Positions 45,756 through 55,495 of a stretch of DNA of 64,000 nucleotides are shown piece by piece. Source of the stretch: Methanomicrobiales archaeon HGW-Methanomicrobiales-2. Its GTDB lineage: Archaea; Halobacteriota; Methanomicrobia; Methanomicrobiales; Methanoculleaceae. Location of the stretch: NCBI GenBank assembly GCA_002839645.1, contig PGYL01000008.1, forward strand, positions 1 through 64,000. The letters run 5' to 3'. The position numbers were made by a program, and so were the translations under genes. Position 1 is the first letter of the stretch, and every line of letters starts with the position of its first letter. The notes beneath the pieces were generated by a model that ran no database searches, had not been told where the DNA came from, and saw only the letters and a list, made by a program, of their open reading frames with translations.

Positions 45756-46775
45756 ATGAGCACTGACAACCCTCTGTACATACCCCTGAGCAGCAAACCG
45801 GTCGGAAGTGGTCTCTTAACGGTGGCCGGCAAGGAACTTACCGACCACCTGACGAGCCGGACGTTCCTCGTCTTTGCGGTCCTGCTCGTCGTGGTCTGCG
45901 TCCTCCCTTTCCAGCAGGGTCTTACCGGATACCGGGCAACTCAGGCGGCGTATGCTGCTGGTCCCGTCGTCACCCCATGGGGTGTCGAAGAGTTCGGTAG
46001 CAGCCTTCCGAACGCCGCGGACGTTTACGCCCGCCTCCCCGGAGGACTCTCTACCGTCGGGGCAATCCTTGCGATCGCCATGGGGTTCGATCTCGTCTCG
46101 CGGGAGCGGCAGACCGGTTCGCTTAAGTTGCTCCTCGTCCGGCCGATCTTCCGGGACGAGATCATCACCGGCAAGGCGCTCGGAGGCCTCCTCGCCCTGA
46201 CGGCGCTCATCGCCGCGGGGCTTGCCGTTTCGCTGGCAGTCCTTCTCATCGAAGGGATCGTGCCCGGCCCGGACGACCTGGTCTCGATCTCTCTCTTCGG
46301 GATCGCAACGGTTGCGTTTCTGGCGTTCTACTTCAGTCTCGCCCTGGCGATCTCGACGGTGGTGCCCCGGACCGGGAAGGCATTTTTGTACGCGCTGATC
46401 GCGTTCTTCATCTTTTCCGCCCTCGTCCCGACCACGGGCGCGGTTGCGAAGGATGTCGTTGCCGGTGCCCACCCTCTGGGCGCGAGCCCCTCCGAACGGG
46501 AAGACTACCAGACACGGCTCGCACTGGTGAACAGCGTCGCGACGGTCTTCTCACCGCAGTGGAACTACGAACTGGTTGCAAAGAGTGCTCTTGAACCGCG
46601 GCTTACCACCTATTCGTTCATTGAGGGTTCCGTAGTCCTCCTCCCCGACGACGGGACGGCACGCCCGGCGGACGCCCTCGCACGGTTCTGGCAGAACACG
46701 CTGGTGCTCTTCATGGCACCGCACGTGCTCTTTATGCTCGCCTATATGGCGTTCCAGAGGATGGATGTCCGGTGA
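45756..46775 (+). CDS. ABC-2 type (NosY-like) transporter permease 1
   Basis: A 339-residue membrane protein with about six transmembrane segments and a large outer loop after the first. The family block AMGFDLVSRERQTGSLKLLLVRPIFRDEIITGKALGG (partly quoted) follows the second helix, and the C-terminus ends MAFQRMDVR. The same features recur in the next two genes. These permeases need a separate ATPase, and none is adjacent. Cargo unknown. Confidence 0.82.
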   Translation: MSTDNPLYIPLSSKPVGSGLLTVAGKELTDHLTSRTFLVFAVLLVVVCVLPFQQGLTGYRATQAAYAAGPVVTPWGVEEFGSSLPNAADVYARLPGGLSTVGAILAIAMGFDLVSRERQTGSLKLLLVRPIFRDEIITGKALGGLLALTALIAAGLAVSLAVLLIEGIVPGPDDLVSISLFGIATVAFLAFYFSLALAISTVVPRTGKAFLYALIAFFIFSALVPTTGAVAKDVVAGAHPLGASPSEREDYQTRLALVNSVATVFSPQWNYELVAKSALEPRLTTYSFIEGSVVLLPDDGTARPADALARFWQNTLVLFMAPHVLFMLAYMAFQRMDVR

Positions 46776-46782
46776 TGTGCCA

Positions 46783-47805
46783 ATGAAGATCGACCTCTCC
46801 CGTGTGGCGATCATCGCACGAAAGGAGTTCGCCGACCACCTCACCGACCGGACGTTCCTTCTGGTGCTCGCGCTCTTCGGCATCCTGACCTTCCTTGCCC
46901 TGGAGCGGGGTCTTGCCAGTTACGAGAGTGCGCTGCAATGGTATGAGTTTCTTCTGGAGAGGGCGGGGAACGTCGATACCGTGTCGACATCACCGCTCAC
47001 TACCTCTTCCTCCTTTGTCCTCCCGTCGGTGCTGTGGATCTTCCTGAGCGTGGGGGATCAGCTCCTCCTCTTCGGGCCGGTTCTCGCGATCGCCACAGGC
47101 TTCGACCTCATCTCCGGGGAGCGTTCGACCCGGTCGCTTCGGATGCTCCTTTCCCGGCCGGTCTATCGCGACGAAGTCATCACCGGCAAGGCCGTGGGCG
47201 GCACCGCCGTGCTGGTGCTCGCATCCGTCGTGCCGTACCTTCTGGCGCTGGGTGCGGTGCTCGTCGCCGGGCTCACTGTTACGCCTTACGATACAGTGAT
47301 CGTGATGCTCTGCTGGGGCGCCACGGCCCTCTACCTGCTCGCGTACTTCGGCGTCGCCATCGCGTTCTCCGCGTTCAGCGAAGACGGCGGCCGGGCGCTT
47401 GCCTGGGCGATGGCGGTCTTCATCCTCTTCTCGACGGTTGTGCCCTATGCCGCATCATATGCGGCCGGTTCAGCCGCCGGTTCTCTGCCTGAATGGCCCC
47501 TCGATGACACCCTGCCTGACGAGATCCAGCGGTACCTGGAGGAGCGGAGCGACTACTACGCGACGTATAACTGGGTCAAAAATTCGGTTATGGCCCTCAG
47601 CCCCAACGGCAACTATGAGACGATAACAGGGATGCTGGTCGATCCCCACCACGGCGGGGACGCGACGACCGGGTCCCTTACGGGAACGCCGGATCTGGCG
47701 GAGGCGCTGGGCCAATTCTGGCAGAATATCGTCGGCCTCGTTGCGTTCCCGGCGATCTTTCTCGCCGTCGCTTACGTGCGGTTCATGCGGCTCGACCTGC
47801 GGTAA
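46783..47805 (+). CDS. ABC-2 type (NosY-like) transporter permease 2
   Basis: A 340-residue paralogue of the preceding permease. The start at 46783 (MKIDLSRVAIIARKEFADHL) is chosen because GGTGAT lies 7 nt upstream; the track's 46765 would overlap the previous gene. The block ATGFDLISGERSTRSLRMLL and the ending VRFMRLDLR match its neighbours. It is the middle of three tandem copies. Confidence 0.82.
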   Translation: MKIDLSRVAIIARKEFADHLTDRTFLLVLALFGILTFLALERGLASYESALQWYEFLLERAGNVDTVSTSPLTTSSSFVLPSVLWIFLSVGDQLLLFGPVLAIATGFDLISGERSTRSLRMLLSRPVYRDEVITGKAVGGTAVLVLASVVPYLLALGAVLVAGLTVTPYDTVIVMLCWGATALYLLAYFGVAIAFSAFSEDGGRALAWAMAVFILFSTVVPYAASYAAGSAAGSLPEWPLDDTLPDEIQRYLEERSDYYATYNWVKNSVMALSPNGNYETITGMLVDPHHGGDATTGSLTGTPDLAEALGQFWQNIVGLVAFPAIFLAVAYVRFMRLDLR

Positions 47806-47999
47806 CAATCGGATTTGGGATGAAAAATGACAACAATCAGGTATTCTCCGGTAATATGCCGGGTTGCCGGGACAACCCGGGCCCTGCCACCTGGGATGGG
47901 ACATACGGGTGACGGTATCACGGTGTCGACAGACCCCGTCGGCACGCGGCGGTATAGGGACGTCCTGCCTCCTCTCCCCTCCACCGGGGGTGGCTTCTC

Positions 48000-49046
48000 G
48001 TGACTGCAGGTCGCCTGTTCGTGGTGCTGCAGAAAGAGTTCGTCGACCAGTTGACCGACCGGCGCTTCCTCAGCATATTTGCGCTGTTCCTGATCATCTC
48101 CGTGATCGGCGTCCACGATGGAGCGGACCGGTACAGCGATATGCTTGCGTCGTATGCACAACAGATGCAGTCCGTCTCTTCCTACACTCAGGTTACAGGG
48201 TATATGCCCGAAAAGTTATCACCCCTGCTTATATTTACGAAGATAGCCGATTACTTCGTGATGTTTGGGGTGTTCCTCGGCATCGCAATGGGATTTGACC
48301 TTATATCGAAGGAAAAGGAGACCCGATCGCTCAAAACCCTCCTTTCCCACCCGGTGTTCAGGGACGAGATTGTGAACGGAAAAGCACTCGGCGGTGCCCT
48401 GGTACTGGCGATTGCCCTCGGTGCGACGATCGCGGTATCGGTCGCAATCCTCCTCATAATGGGCATCGTACCCACCATGGGTGAACTGGGTGCAATCCTG
48501 GTGTTCACCGGGATTTCGGCGATATTCGTTCTGACCTACTTCGCGCTGGCTCTCCTGATGTCCACCGTCGCGCTGGACAGCGGAACCGCCCTCATCTCCA
48601 CTCTCGTAATCTTTCTGCTCCTCTCCTCGGCCATACCGATCTTCGGATGGACGGCCGCCGAGATGATTGCCGGACCGCTCCCCGAACAGCCTGCCGGGGC
48701 CCAGGGTGCTCTTTACACCTCGATGAATGCCAATCCGGAGGAGTTCAAGCAGTATGAGCAGGAGATGCAGTCATACTGGGAGAGACGGGCGGCTGCATCG
48801 TCCCTGATCTGTCTGCTCTCCCCGAACGTCAATTATCAGAAGGCTGCAACGGCTGTCACCAACCCGAGGATCGCCATGACCATGGACAACAATCCCTACT
48901 CGTTCACCGAGGGGCCACCGGAGACACAGCCCGGCCTGGACGAGATTCTCGGCAGGATCTGGGCAAATGTTGTTGCACTCCTGCTTCTACCAACCGTATT
49001 TTTTGCAGTTGCGTATGTGAAGTTCATGCGGATGGATATCCGATGA
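48000..49046 (+). CDS. ABC-2 type (NosY-like) transporter permease 3
   Basis: A 348-residue paralogue that starts with GTG, with GGTGG at the usual distance. The block AMGFDLISKEKETRSLKTLL and the ending VKFMRMDIR match the two upstream permeases. The outer loop is longer and contains SYTQVTGYMPEKLSPLLIF. A 194 bp gap separates it from the second permease, so it may have its own promoter. No ATPase gene is adjacent. Confidence 0.82.
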   Translation: MTAGRLFVVLQKEFVDQLTDRRFLSIFALFLIISVIGVHDGADRYSDMLASYAQQMQSVSSYTQVTGYMPEKLSPLLIFTKIADYFVMFGVFLGIAMGFDLISKEKETRSLKTLLSHPVFRDEIVNGKALGGALVLAIALGATIAVSVAILLIMGIVPTMGELGAILVFTGISAIFVLTYFALALLMSTVALDSGTALISTLVIFLLLSSAIPIFGWTAAEMIAGPLPEQPAGAQGALYTSMNANPEEFKQYEQEMQSYWERRAAASSLICLLSPNVNYQKAATAVTNPRIAMTMDNNPYSFTEGPPETQPGLDEILGRIWANVVALLLLPTVFFAVAYVKFMRMDIR

Positions 49047-49215
49047 CGGCAGGGACCGACCCCGCCCTGGATACGCGCACGTGTAGCAAGCCTGTAGACG
49101 TCTCCGCCTGCAACTGGTATCCAGCTCAGACGCTGAAGCACCGCGCTCCGGTACTGCATGAGCCAGGTTTTTTTCCCCGGGCCAGGTACCTCTGGGTGCA
49201 CGATCGAATCGGTGT

Positions 49216-49740
49216 TTGTCCGAGAATTGGTATAAGGAAGAACAACAAAGTCCGTCGGGGATACCGCATGCGGTATCCCGCGGGGTCGGGAAGTTCGATT
49301 GGCGTCGTGGCTCCCTGGCATTCCTTCTCATCGCAGTGGTCTGTATGGTAGTTACCTTGTTCTGGCCGGGTGGAGAGGTACACGTTATAGACGCCGCAAA
49401 CGGGCGTATCGTCTTTAGTGAGAACGTCGCCACCGGCACCCATCCTCTGGGGCGGGCCTGGATCGACTCGGACCTCAACGAGACGGTTGCTTCTCCCGGC
49501 GCGGATATCGTGACCGGGTTCGGCAGGAACACGTTTACGGCGACCTGCACCAACCGGAACTATGGGCCCTTTGATCCCGCCCGTGCCTCGTTCACGCTGA
49601 CTGTCCGGGATGTCGGGGGCAGGCCGTACAGCGAATCCGTCACCCTGGACCGGGCCGGTACAAAGACCTTATCCGTTTCTTTCGTTGCGGAGGAGGCGGG
49701 TGAGGGAGCATTTCGGATCTCTGCGACGAGCATTCGGTAG
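49216..49740 (+). CDS. Membrane-anchored protein with outer beta-sandwich domain
   Basis: A 174-residue frame with one transmembrane segment (LAFLLIAVVCMVVTLFWP) preceded by a basic DWRRG patch. The outer part has an Ig-like or CARDB-like beta pattern (RASFTLTVRDVGGRPYSESVTLD in part). The only upstream start is a TTG at 49216; ATG codons occur only inside the helix, so the start is uncertain. A truncated relative of its N-terminus lies near 44107. Confidence 0.55.
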   Translation: MSENWYKEEQQSPSGIPHAVSRGVGKFDWRRGSLAFLLIAVVCMVVTLFWPGGEVHVIDAANGRIVFSENVATGTHPLGRAWIDSDLNETVASPGADIVTGFGRNTFTATCTNRNYGPFDPARASFTLTVRDVGGRPYSESVTLDRAGTKTLSVSFVAEEAGEGAFRISATSIR

Positions 49741-49835
49741 GATGGGCAACGACATCGATGGAAGATGCACCGGGCAAAGTGTGCCCTCTCTCGCCCCTGG
49801 TCCCAGGGGCATGGGAAAGATGTATTTGGTGAATC

Positions 49836-50231
49836 ATGGATGATATGAAATCGTTGACCGTCGGCCTCATAATCCTGGCCTTCATAGTCGGAGCCGGGAC
49901 CGGCTATCTTCTCTCCACGCAGGACACAACGACTGCCGGCACATGCCCGGCAGAGATCACGTCCCTCGATGCATTGACCGTGGCGCTTCACGATTCAGAG
50001 GTCGTCGAATTGCTGGAGGATAAGAGTATCAGCACGATCGCGTTCTCAAGAGGCCCCTGTAGCGAGAGAAACATGAACTATACCCAGATCGTCTTCCGTC
50101 CTCTGGACCCGGACCCCGACGACCACATGACCGCCTCGATGATTATCGTTCAGGTCAACGATTCCTGCATGGTCTATGCTGTTTACGAGACATACCCGTC
50201 GTATATTCCTGAAGTTCTCCCGGAGGCCTGA
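49836..50231 (+). CDS. Small membrane-anchored protein, paralogue of 45264
   Basis: A 131-residue protein with N-terminal anchor SLTVGLIILAFIVGAGTGYLL and an outer domain closely similar to the protein at 45264 (AFSRGPCSERNMNYTQIVF against AFSKGSYSERGVNFTQIVF, and YETYPSYIPE in both). The last gene of the permease run; two Cys (CPAEIT and PCSERN) could pair. Function unknown. Confidence 0.65.
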   Translation: MDDMKSLTVGLIILAFIVGAGTGYLLSTQDTTTAGTCPAEITSLDALTVALHDSEVVELLEDKSISTIAFSRGPCSERNMNYTQIVFRPLDPDPDDHMTASMIIVQVNDSCMVYAVYETYPSYIPEVLPEA

Positions 50232-50353
50232 GACACATCCGTCCAGATGTTTCGCCGGCGAGCGGTGCAGGCCCGCCGCCTACCCGCACCGCTACGGATC
50301 ATGGTGCGCTTTTCACGTCACGGCGGGCCGTCGCGGCGACGGCCGCGCCGCAT

Positions 50354-50482
50354 TCATCCCTCCCCCAGTTCCGCCATGACCTCCTCCAGGGTATAGGCCC
50401 TCCCGACCCTGAGATCCTCAAACGACTGTTCGATCTTCCGGAGCGTCTCCTCATCGAGCGGCTCTTCGTCTATGTCTTTATC
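50354..50482 (-). CDS. Small RelB/antitoxin-like ORF without a standard start codon
   Basis: A frame too short for the ORF track reads DKDIDEEPLDEETLRKIEQS, then FEDLRVGRAYTLEEVMAELG, and stops at 50354. The 'G.AYTLEEV..ELG' tail is typical of small RelB/Phd-like antitoxin C-termini. The frame opens inside the end of the ribose-bisphosphate isomerase gene, and no ATG, GTG or TTG precedes the conserved part. It is a relic, has a sequencing error, or uses an unusual start. No toxin partner is seen. Confidence 0.35.
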   Translation of the reverse strand, partial: DKDIDEEPLDEETLRKIEQSFEDLRVGRAYTLEEVMAELGEG

Positions 50483-51413
50483 GCAGCTCCTCGACCTTCC
50501 ACCCCAGGTAGTCCCGGATCACCGTGAACGCGAGTCCCGGCGGGATCGCCCCCTGCTCGGTGACGATCAGGTCGATGTACTCAGCAGGCGTCACGTCGAA
50601 GGCCGGGTTCCTGACCCGGACGAACGGGAGCCTCTCCGCCTCCGCCCGGGGGAGCACCTCATAGGGGTCGCGCTCCTCGATCTCGATCAACTCCCCGAGG
50701 ATGGTCCTCGGCGCGAACTTGTAGGTCTCCGCCGCCACGATGACGTTCGTCCGGGCCTCGTGTGCTGCGTGCGCAATCTGGGCGGTCCCGATCTTGTTCA
50801 CCACCGCGCCGTTCACCGCGATGGCGTCGGCGCCGACGATGACGAGGTCGACGTCGTTGATGAAGTAGCGGACCGCCGAGTCGACGATATAGTTTGTGCG
50901 GATCCCGGCATCGTTTAAGGTCCTGATGGTGACAAGCCCCTGGCCCCGGGGCCGGACTTCCGTCGCGTAGACCTCGATCTCCTTGCCCTGCCGGTGTGCC
51001 TCGAGGATACACCCGAGCGCCGCCTCGGAGTTGCAGTGGGTCATGAGAACGTCGCCGTCGGAGATGTGGCGTGCCCCGATTGCCGCTATCCGCTCGACCG
51101 CATGCTCCGAGTGGTCGACGAACTCCGCCGCCCGGGAAAGAACCGCGTCCCGTGCAGCCTCTACCGACTCAAACGAGTCGAGAGCCCGCATCACGCTTCG
51201 CACAGCGTTTGGGAGCGAGACAGCGGTCGGACGGGTGGCGGTGAGGATATCGGCCGCCCTCTGCATCTCGGTCTTGAACGTCCCCGGGTCGGATACGTCA
51301 AGATTCCGGGCATAATCGGCCAGTGCTTCCACCGCCGCCCGGGCGATCCTGCCGGCGCCCCGGATCTCCATATTCTTTATGCTTGCTGCCGTCTCACTCA
51401 GTACCATAGTCAT
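50478..51413 (-). CDS. Ribose-1,5-bisphosphate isomerase (eIF2B-alpha-like)
   Basis: Converts ribose 1,5-bisphosphate to ribulose 1,5-bisphosphate in the archaeal AMP/nucleoside salvage route that feeds form III RuBisCO. The 311-residue protein belongs to the eIF2B/MTNA fold. SDGDVLMTHCNSEAALGCI holds the catalytic Cys, and VDLVIVGADAIAVNGAVVNKIGT the conserved Asp. KFAPRTILGELIEIEERDP is typical of the isomerase group. RuBisCO and AMP phosphorylase are not in the window. A start at 51407 is also possible. Confidence 0.85.
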   Translation of the reverse strand: MTMVLSETAASIKNMEIRGAGRIARAAVEALADYARNLDVSDPGTFKTEMQRAADILTATRPTAVSLPNAVRSVMRALDSFESVEAARDAVLSRAAEFVDHSEHAVERIAAIGARHISDGDVLMTHCNSEAALGCILEAHRQGKEIEVYATEVRPRGQGLVTIRTLNDAGIRTNYIVDSAVRYFINDVDLVIVGADAIAVNGAVVNKIGTAQIAHAAHEARTNVIVAAETYKFAPRTILGELIEIEERDPYEVLPRAEAERLPFVRVRNPAFDVTPAEYIDLIVTEQGAIPPGLAFTVIRDYLGWKVEELR

Positions 51414-51456
51414 TCATTCAGACGACCACTACATAGATTTATTGACGTGAGAACAA

Positions 51457-52299
51457 ATGTCGGTAGCCGTTGTTTTCGATAGTGCAGGCACACTTCTCCG
51501 GACCTACCGTGTGGCACGCGATCTCCTCCACGATGAGATGCTGACCGAGGTCGAGACCACCACCATCACCTTCGGGGCCGAGGCGAGAGTGCTCGTCGTC
51601 CTTCACCTCCATTCGCGGGACGTCATCGAGGCGCCGGAGGACCAGCTCCTCTCGGAGTTCTTCCTGGAGCGGTCGATAGGCTTCGGGGTGGCCTGTTCGC
51701 GGCGGATCATCCCCGCCGAGGAGGTTGCAGAGATCCTCTACAACGACAGGCATGCCCGTATCGGTGATATGCAGGCCTGTATCCGGCAGGTCTGGAGCTG
51801 CTGCAAGAGAGAGTCGATCGTCACCATGAACAGCGGCGTGATCTTAAACATGGACCTCGCCCGCATCGAGTTCACGGTGACGACCGGGGGGAGGCCGTTT
51901 GACGGTGCGAGAGAGGCCATCAGCGAGCTGCACCGGATGGGCGTCCCCGCATACATAGCGTCCGGGGACCGCGTGGCGAAGCTCGAACGAATGGGGGATT
52001 ACCTCGGCATCCCCAGAGAAAGGGTCTACGGCGTCGCCACGCCCTCGATGAAGGCCCGGGTCGTGGAAGACCTCAAAGAGCAGTACGACAAAGTTGTTAT
52101 GGTTGGAGATGCCATCAACGACTTAAACGCCTTCCGGAAGGCCGATCTCGCGGTACTCACCGAACAGCAGTCTGATCTCAAGCCTGATATACTCTATACC
52201 ACCGCGGATCGGGTGATCCGGAATGTCAGCGAGGTGCCCGGTATTGTGGCGGAACTCCTCACGGATACCGCGGAGTCCGGGAAAAGTGCAACAATATAA
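51457..52299 (+). CDS. HAD-superfamily phosphatase (soluble P-type ATPase-like)
   Basis: A 280-residue HAD-fold protein. Motif I is VVFDSAGTLLRT, with the nucleophile Asp followed by Ser rather than a second Asp. Motif IV is MVGDAINDLNAFRKADLAVL, like P-type ATPase hinge domains, and motif II/III is AYIASGDRVAKLERMGDYLG. It stands at the head of the plus-strand AtwA/methanogenesis-marker run, with a 47 bp gap. The substrate is unknown; the position suggests a link with methyl-coenzyme M reductase maturation. Confidence 0.75.
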   Translation: MSVAVVFDSAGTLLRTYRVARDLLHDEMLTEVETTTITFGAEARVLVVLHLHSRDVIEAPEDQLLSEFFLERSIGFGVACSRRIIPAEEVAEILYNDRHARIGDMQACIRQVWSCCKRESIVTMNSGVILNMDLARIEFTVTTGGRPFDGAREAISELHRMGVPAYIASGDRVAKLERMGDYLGIPRERVYGVATPSMKARVVEDLKEQYDKVVMVGDAINDLNAFRKADLAVLTEQQSDLKPDILYTTADRVIRNVSEVPGIVAELLTDTAESGKSATI

Positions 52300-52346
52300 A
52301 CCCTAATATGATACCACGAGAAGATTAGTTTAACGAGGAGCTCAAG

Positions 52347-53957
52347 ATGACCCCACTCATTACAGTAAAGGACCTCTGCATGGAGTTCAATGGCTGCGTT
52401 GTACTCAAAAATATACATTTTGAAGTAGCAGAGGGAGAGACGGTCGGTATTATCGGAAGAAGCGGGGCCGGTAAGACTGTTCTTATGCACCTTATGCGGG
52501 GTGTGGACCAGCCCCCGACACGCGGTGCGATCATCTATCATGTCGTCGCCTGTGAGAAGTGCGAATACATCGGCGTCCCGGGCGAGGCAGGGAAACCCTG
52601 TCCTGCCTGTGGAGGCGAACTCAAACCGGTAGACGTCGATCTCTGGGCCGAAGAGAGCGCGATGATGAAACGGCGGATCATGCGAAGGACCGCCATCATG
52701 TTCCAACGGACGTTCGCCCTCTACGGCGATGACCGCGTGATCGAGAACATCCTGCGGGCACTCGATGACATCGGCTATCCGGCCGAGAAGGCGGTCAGCA
52801 GGGCCGCCGACTTAATCGACCAGGTCCGGCTCTCTCACCGGATGATGCACATCGCCCGGGACCTCTCCGGCGGCGAGAAGCAGCGGGTGGTGCTCGCCCG
52901 ACAGCTCGCGAAGAACCCGTTCATGCTCTTTGCAGACGAGCCGACCGGGACGCTCGACCCGGAGACCGCGACACTCGTTCACCGGATGCTCATCGAGAGC
53001 GCGCAGCAGAACGATATGGCAATGGTGATCACGTCGCACTTCTCAAGCGTCATCGAGGATGTCGTGGATAGGGCTATTCTCCTTGAAAACGGGGAGATCA
53101 AGGAGATCGGGGCCCCGGAGCAGGTCATCCACAAGTTCATGGAGAACTACAGCGATGTCGAGCAGCACGAGGCCGGGGAGGTCGGCGAGAAGATCCTGAT
53201 CGCCCGCGACGTGGTCAAGCGTTACCTCTCGGTCGACCGGGGCGTCGTCAGGGCGGTCAACGGTGTCTCCTTCGAGGTCGCCGAGCAGGAGATCTTCGGG
53301 ATCATCGGCAAGAGCGGTGCGGGGAAGACGACCCTCTCCCGGATCATATCCGGGATTCTCGAGCCCACCAGCGGCGAGATGAACATCCGGATCGGGGACG
53401 ACTGGATCGATATGACAAAACCCGGCATCGAGAACCGCGGCCGGGCAAAGGGCTACATAGGCCTTCTCCACCAGGAGTACGACCTCTACCCGCACAGGAC
53501 GGTGCTCGACAACCTCACCGATGCCATTGGCCTTGAGTTCCCCAAGGAACTTGCAATGAGGAAGGCGATCATCACCCTCGGAATGGCCGGGTTTACGCCC
53601 GAGAAGAGCCGGGAGATCCTGGAGCGCTACCCAAGTCAGCTCTCTGAAGGCGAGAAGCACCGGGTGGCGCTGGCCCAGGTCCTCATTCGCGAGCCCCTGT
53701 TGGTCGTCCTCGACGAACCGACCGGCACGATGGACCCGATCACGAAGATCGACGTGAAACACTCGATCCTCCATGCCCGCGAAGAGATGGACGAGACATT
53801 TATCGTGGTCTCGCACGACATGGATTTTGTCCGAGACATCTGCGATCGCGTGGCCCTCATGCGGGGGGGCAGGATCATCCAGATGGGCCCGACCGAGGAG
53901 GTGCTCGCTCACCTCACCGAGGAAGAACGACAGGTGATGGGGGCCGGCGCTCCCTGA
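52347..53957 (+). CDS. atwA: Methyl-coenzyme M reductase activation ATPase, component A2
   Basis: A 536-residue protein with two ABC ATPase domains (Walker [11 protein letters not shown] near residue 40 and [10 protein letters not shown] near 325). The signatures are LSGGEKQRV and LSEGEKHRV, and the Walker B motifs LFADEPTG and VVLDEPTG. The first domain carries a zinc-type insertion CEKC...CPAC. Component A2 supplies ATP-driven activation of nickel F430 in methyl-coenzyme M reductase. GAGGAG stands before the ATG. It is followed directly by mmp3. Confidence 0.93.
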   Translation: MTPLITVKDLCMEFNGCVVLKNIHFEVAEGETVGIIGRSGAGKTVLMHLMRGVDQPPTRGAIIYHVVACEKCEYIGVPGEAGKPCPACGGELKPVDVDLWAEESAMMKRRIMRRTAIMFQRTFALYGDDRVIENILRALDDIGYPAEKAVSRAADLIDQVRLSHRMMHIARDLSGGEKQRVVLARQLAKNPFMLFADEPTGTLDPETATLVHRMLIESAQQNDMAMVITSHFSSVIEDVVDRAILLENGEIKEIGAPEQVIHKFMENYSDVEQHEAGEVGEKILIARDVVKRYLSVDRGVVRAVNGVSFEVAEQEIFGIIGKSGAGKTTLSRIISGILEPTSGEMNIRIGDDWIDMTKPGIENRGRAKGYIGLLHQEYDLYPHRTVLDNLTDAIGLEFPKELAMRKAIITLGMAGFTPEKSREILERYPSQLSEGEKHRVALAQVLIREPLLVVLDEPTGTMDPITKIDVKHSILHAREEMDETFIVVSHDMDFVRDICDRVALMRGGRIIQMGPTEEVLAHLTEEERQVMGAGAP

Positions 53958-53968
53958 GGTGTGAAAAG

Positions 53969-55495
53969 ATGGAGATCCACCTGGACGGAGAACGTAGAGA
54001 AGTCCCGGCGGGTTCCCGGCTCGGGGCTCTCCTCCCGGAGCGGGACGTGCGATGCAGCGTCGCGGTCATCCGGCCGGCACTCGATGAGGATGCGGCGGAG
54101 TCGCAGGAAGTCAGGTTCGTCACCTCTGCGGGCGATATGGTCGTCGAGATGGCCGACCCGGGGATGGCCTCCCGCCTCTTTTTGCCCGGGCTTGCCGAAC
54201 CGCTCCGCCTCCACTGGCAGGACCGCTCCGCCGCCGCCTTCGGGCCGTTTGCGTCCGGCGTCCGACCGGCACGGCAACCGGCCCGGTACGAGCGTGGCGA
54301 TGTGATCCTCGGGTGCGGAGGCTACGATCCGTCACAATCCTACCTGATCTTCGCACGCATGCGGCATACCGCCGACTACGGCGCCCCGGCAGACGGCGGC
54401 GTCATCGGCAGGGTCGTCAGCGGCCGGGGGCTGCTCGACCGCATCGGCGACGGTGACCGGGTCATCGAGGTCGAGCGGATATTCCAGCGTGCCGACCGGT
54501 CGCATGCGATCGTCACCCACGATGCGGAGTTCCCGCTCGAAGACGGGATGCAGATCGTCTCCTACGTCGAAGCGGAAGTGCTGGGCTTCGAGGCAGGCGA
54601 GGTCGATACCGAGACTGCACGGAGCGTCGAGCACTTTCTCCTCTCCGTGCAGACCGGCAGATTCCCGGTGGACCGTTCGGGCAGCACCTACATCGCCGAT
54701 ACGCATCTGGTCCCGACGAGAGTTCCGATGGAGTTCTCCGGTCCGAGGCTTGAAGGGACCATCACCGTCAGGACTGCCGGGAAATCCTCGGGAGCAGTCT
54801 ACATTTATACGCAGGGCGTATCGGCCAGCCCGGCGCACACCGTCGTAGGCAAGGTTGTCCACGGCATCGAGCTGGTCCGGTTTGCCGGCGAGGGCGACCT
54901 CCTCGCCATCCGGGCCGAACCGGAACAGTTCGATCTGGTCGGTCTTTCGCTCGCCGAGGCAGAGGCGGTCGCCGCCCGTCGCGGCGTTTCGCTCACCGCC
55001 GATACGGCCGGGGAAGACCGCGTGGTGATCGGCCAGATGCCGGCAACGACGCTCGAGGTGCTGGCCGCGAAAACTGTCGAAGTTGCAACGGAGTCCCCGG
55101 ACCACGTCATCAGCATCACCCTCGACGAGGCGGCCGCCCCCCGATCGGTCGCGATCCTCCGCGAGGCGACCGGGCTCAAACACCACGCCGTCGGGAAGAT
55201 GCCGCTTGTCTTTATGTTCGAGGACGTCTTCCTCTTCAAGCCGAAGATCGCCAAAAATATCGGGATCATCCCCGAGAATGTTCCTGCGGGCGAGACGCCG
55301 GCGTTCACCCTCGCGATGACCAACGACTCGCGACGGGGCACCGGCATGGTCGGCGTTCGCACGAAACCAAACGCCGAGTTCGGCCCGACCTCCGAGCCGT
55401 TCACGGGCACGAACATCATCGGGAAGGTGCTCGACATGGGGAACCTTGCCGGAATGCGTGAAGGAGCGACAGTATACGTGAAGGAGGTTAAATGA
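53969..55495 (+). CDS. mmp3: Methanogenesis marker protein 3
   Basis: A 508-residue protein of the UPF0288 / marker 3 family, found in methanogens and reported as part of the MCR activation complex. It begins MEIHLDGERREVPAGSRLGA, a ubiquitin-like fold start. A peptidyl-prolyl-isomerase-like part includes GGVIGRVVSGRGLLDRIGDGD, and the end carries FGPTSEPFTGTNIIG. It overlaps mmp6 by 4 nt. Confidence 0.9.
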   Translation: MEIHLDGERREVPAGSRLGALLPERDVRCSVAVIRPALDEDAAESQEVRFVTSAGDMVVEMADPGMASRLFLPGLAEPLRLHWQDRSAAAFGPFASGVRPARQPARYERGDVILGCGGYDPSQSYLIFARMRHTADYGAPADGGVIGRVVSGRGLLDRIGDGDRVIEVERIFQRADRSHAIVTHDAEFPLEDGMQIVSYVEAEVLGFEAGEVDTETARSVEHFLLSVQTGRFPVDRSGSTYIADTHLVPTRVPMEFSGPRLEGTITVRTAGKSSGAVYIYTQGVSASPAHTVVGKVVHGIELVRFAGEGDLLAIRAEPEQFDLVGLSLAEAEAVAARRGVSLTADTAGEDRVVIGQMPATTLEVLAAKTVEVATESPDHVISITLDEAAAPRSVAILREATGLKHHAVGKMPLVFMFEDVFLFKPKIAKNIGIIPENVPAGETPAFTLAMTNDSRRGTGMVGVRTKPNAEFGPTSEPFTGTNIIGKVLDMGNLAGMREGATVYVKEVK

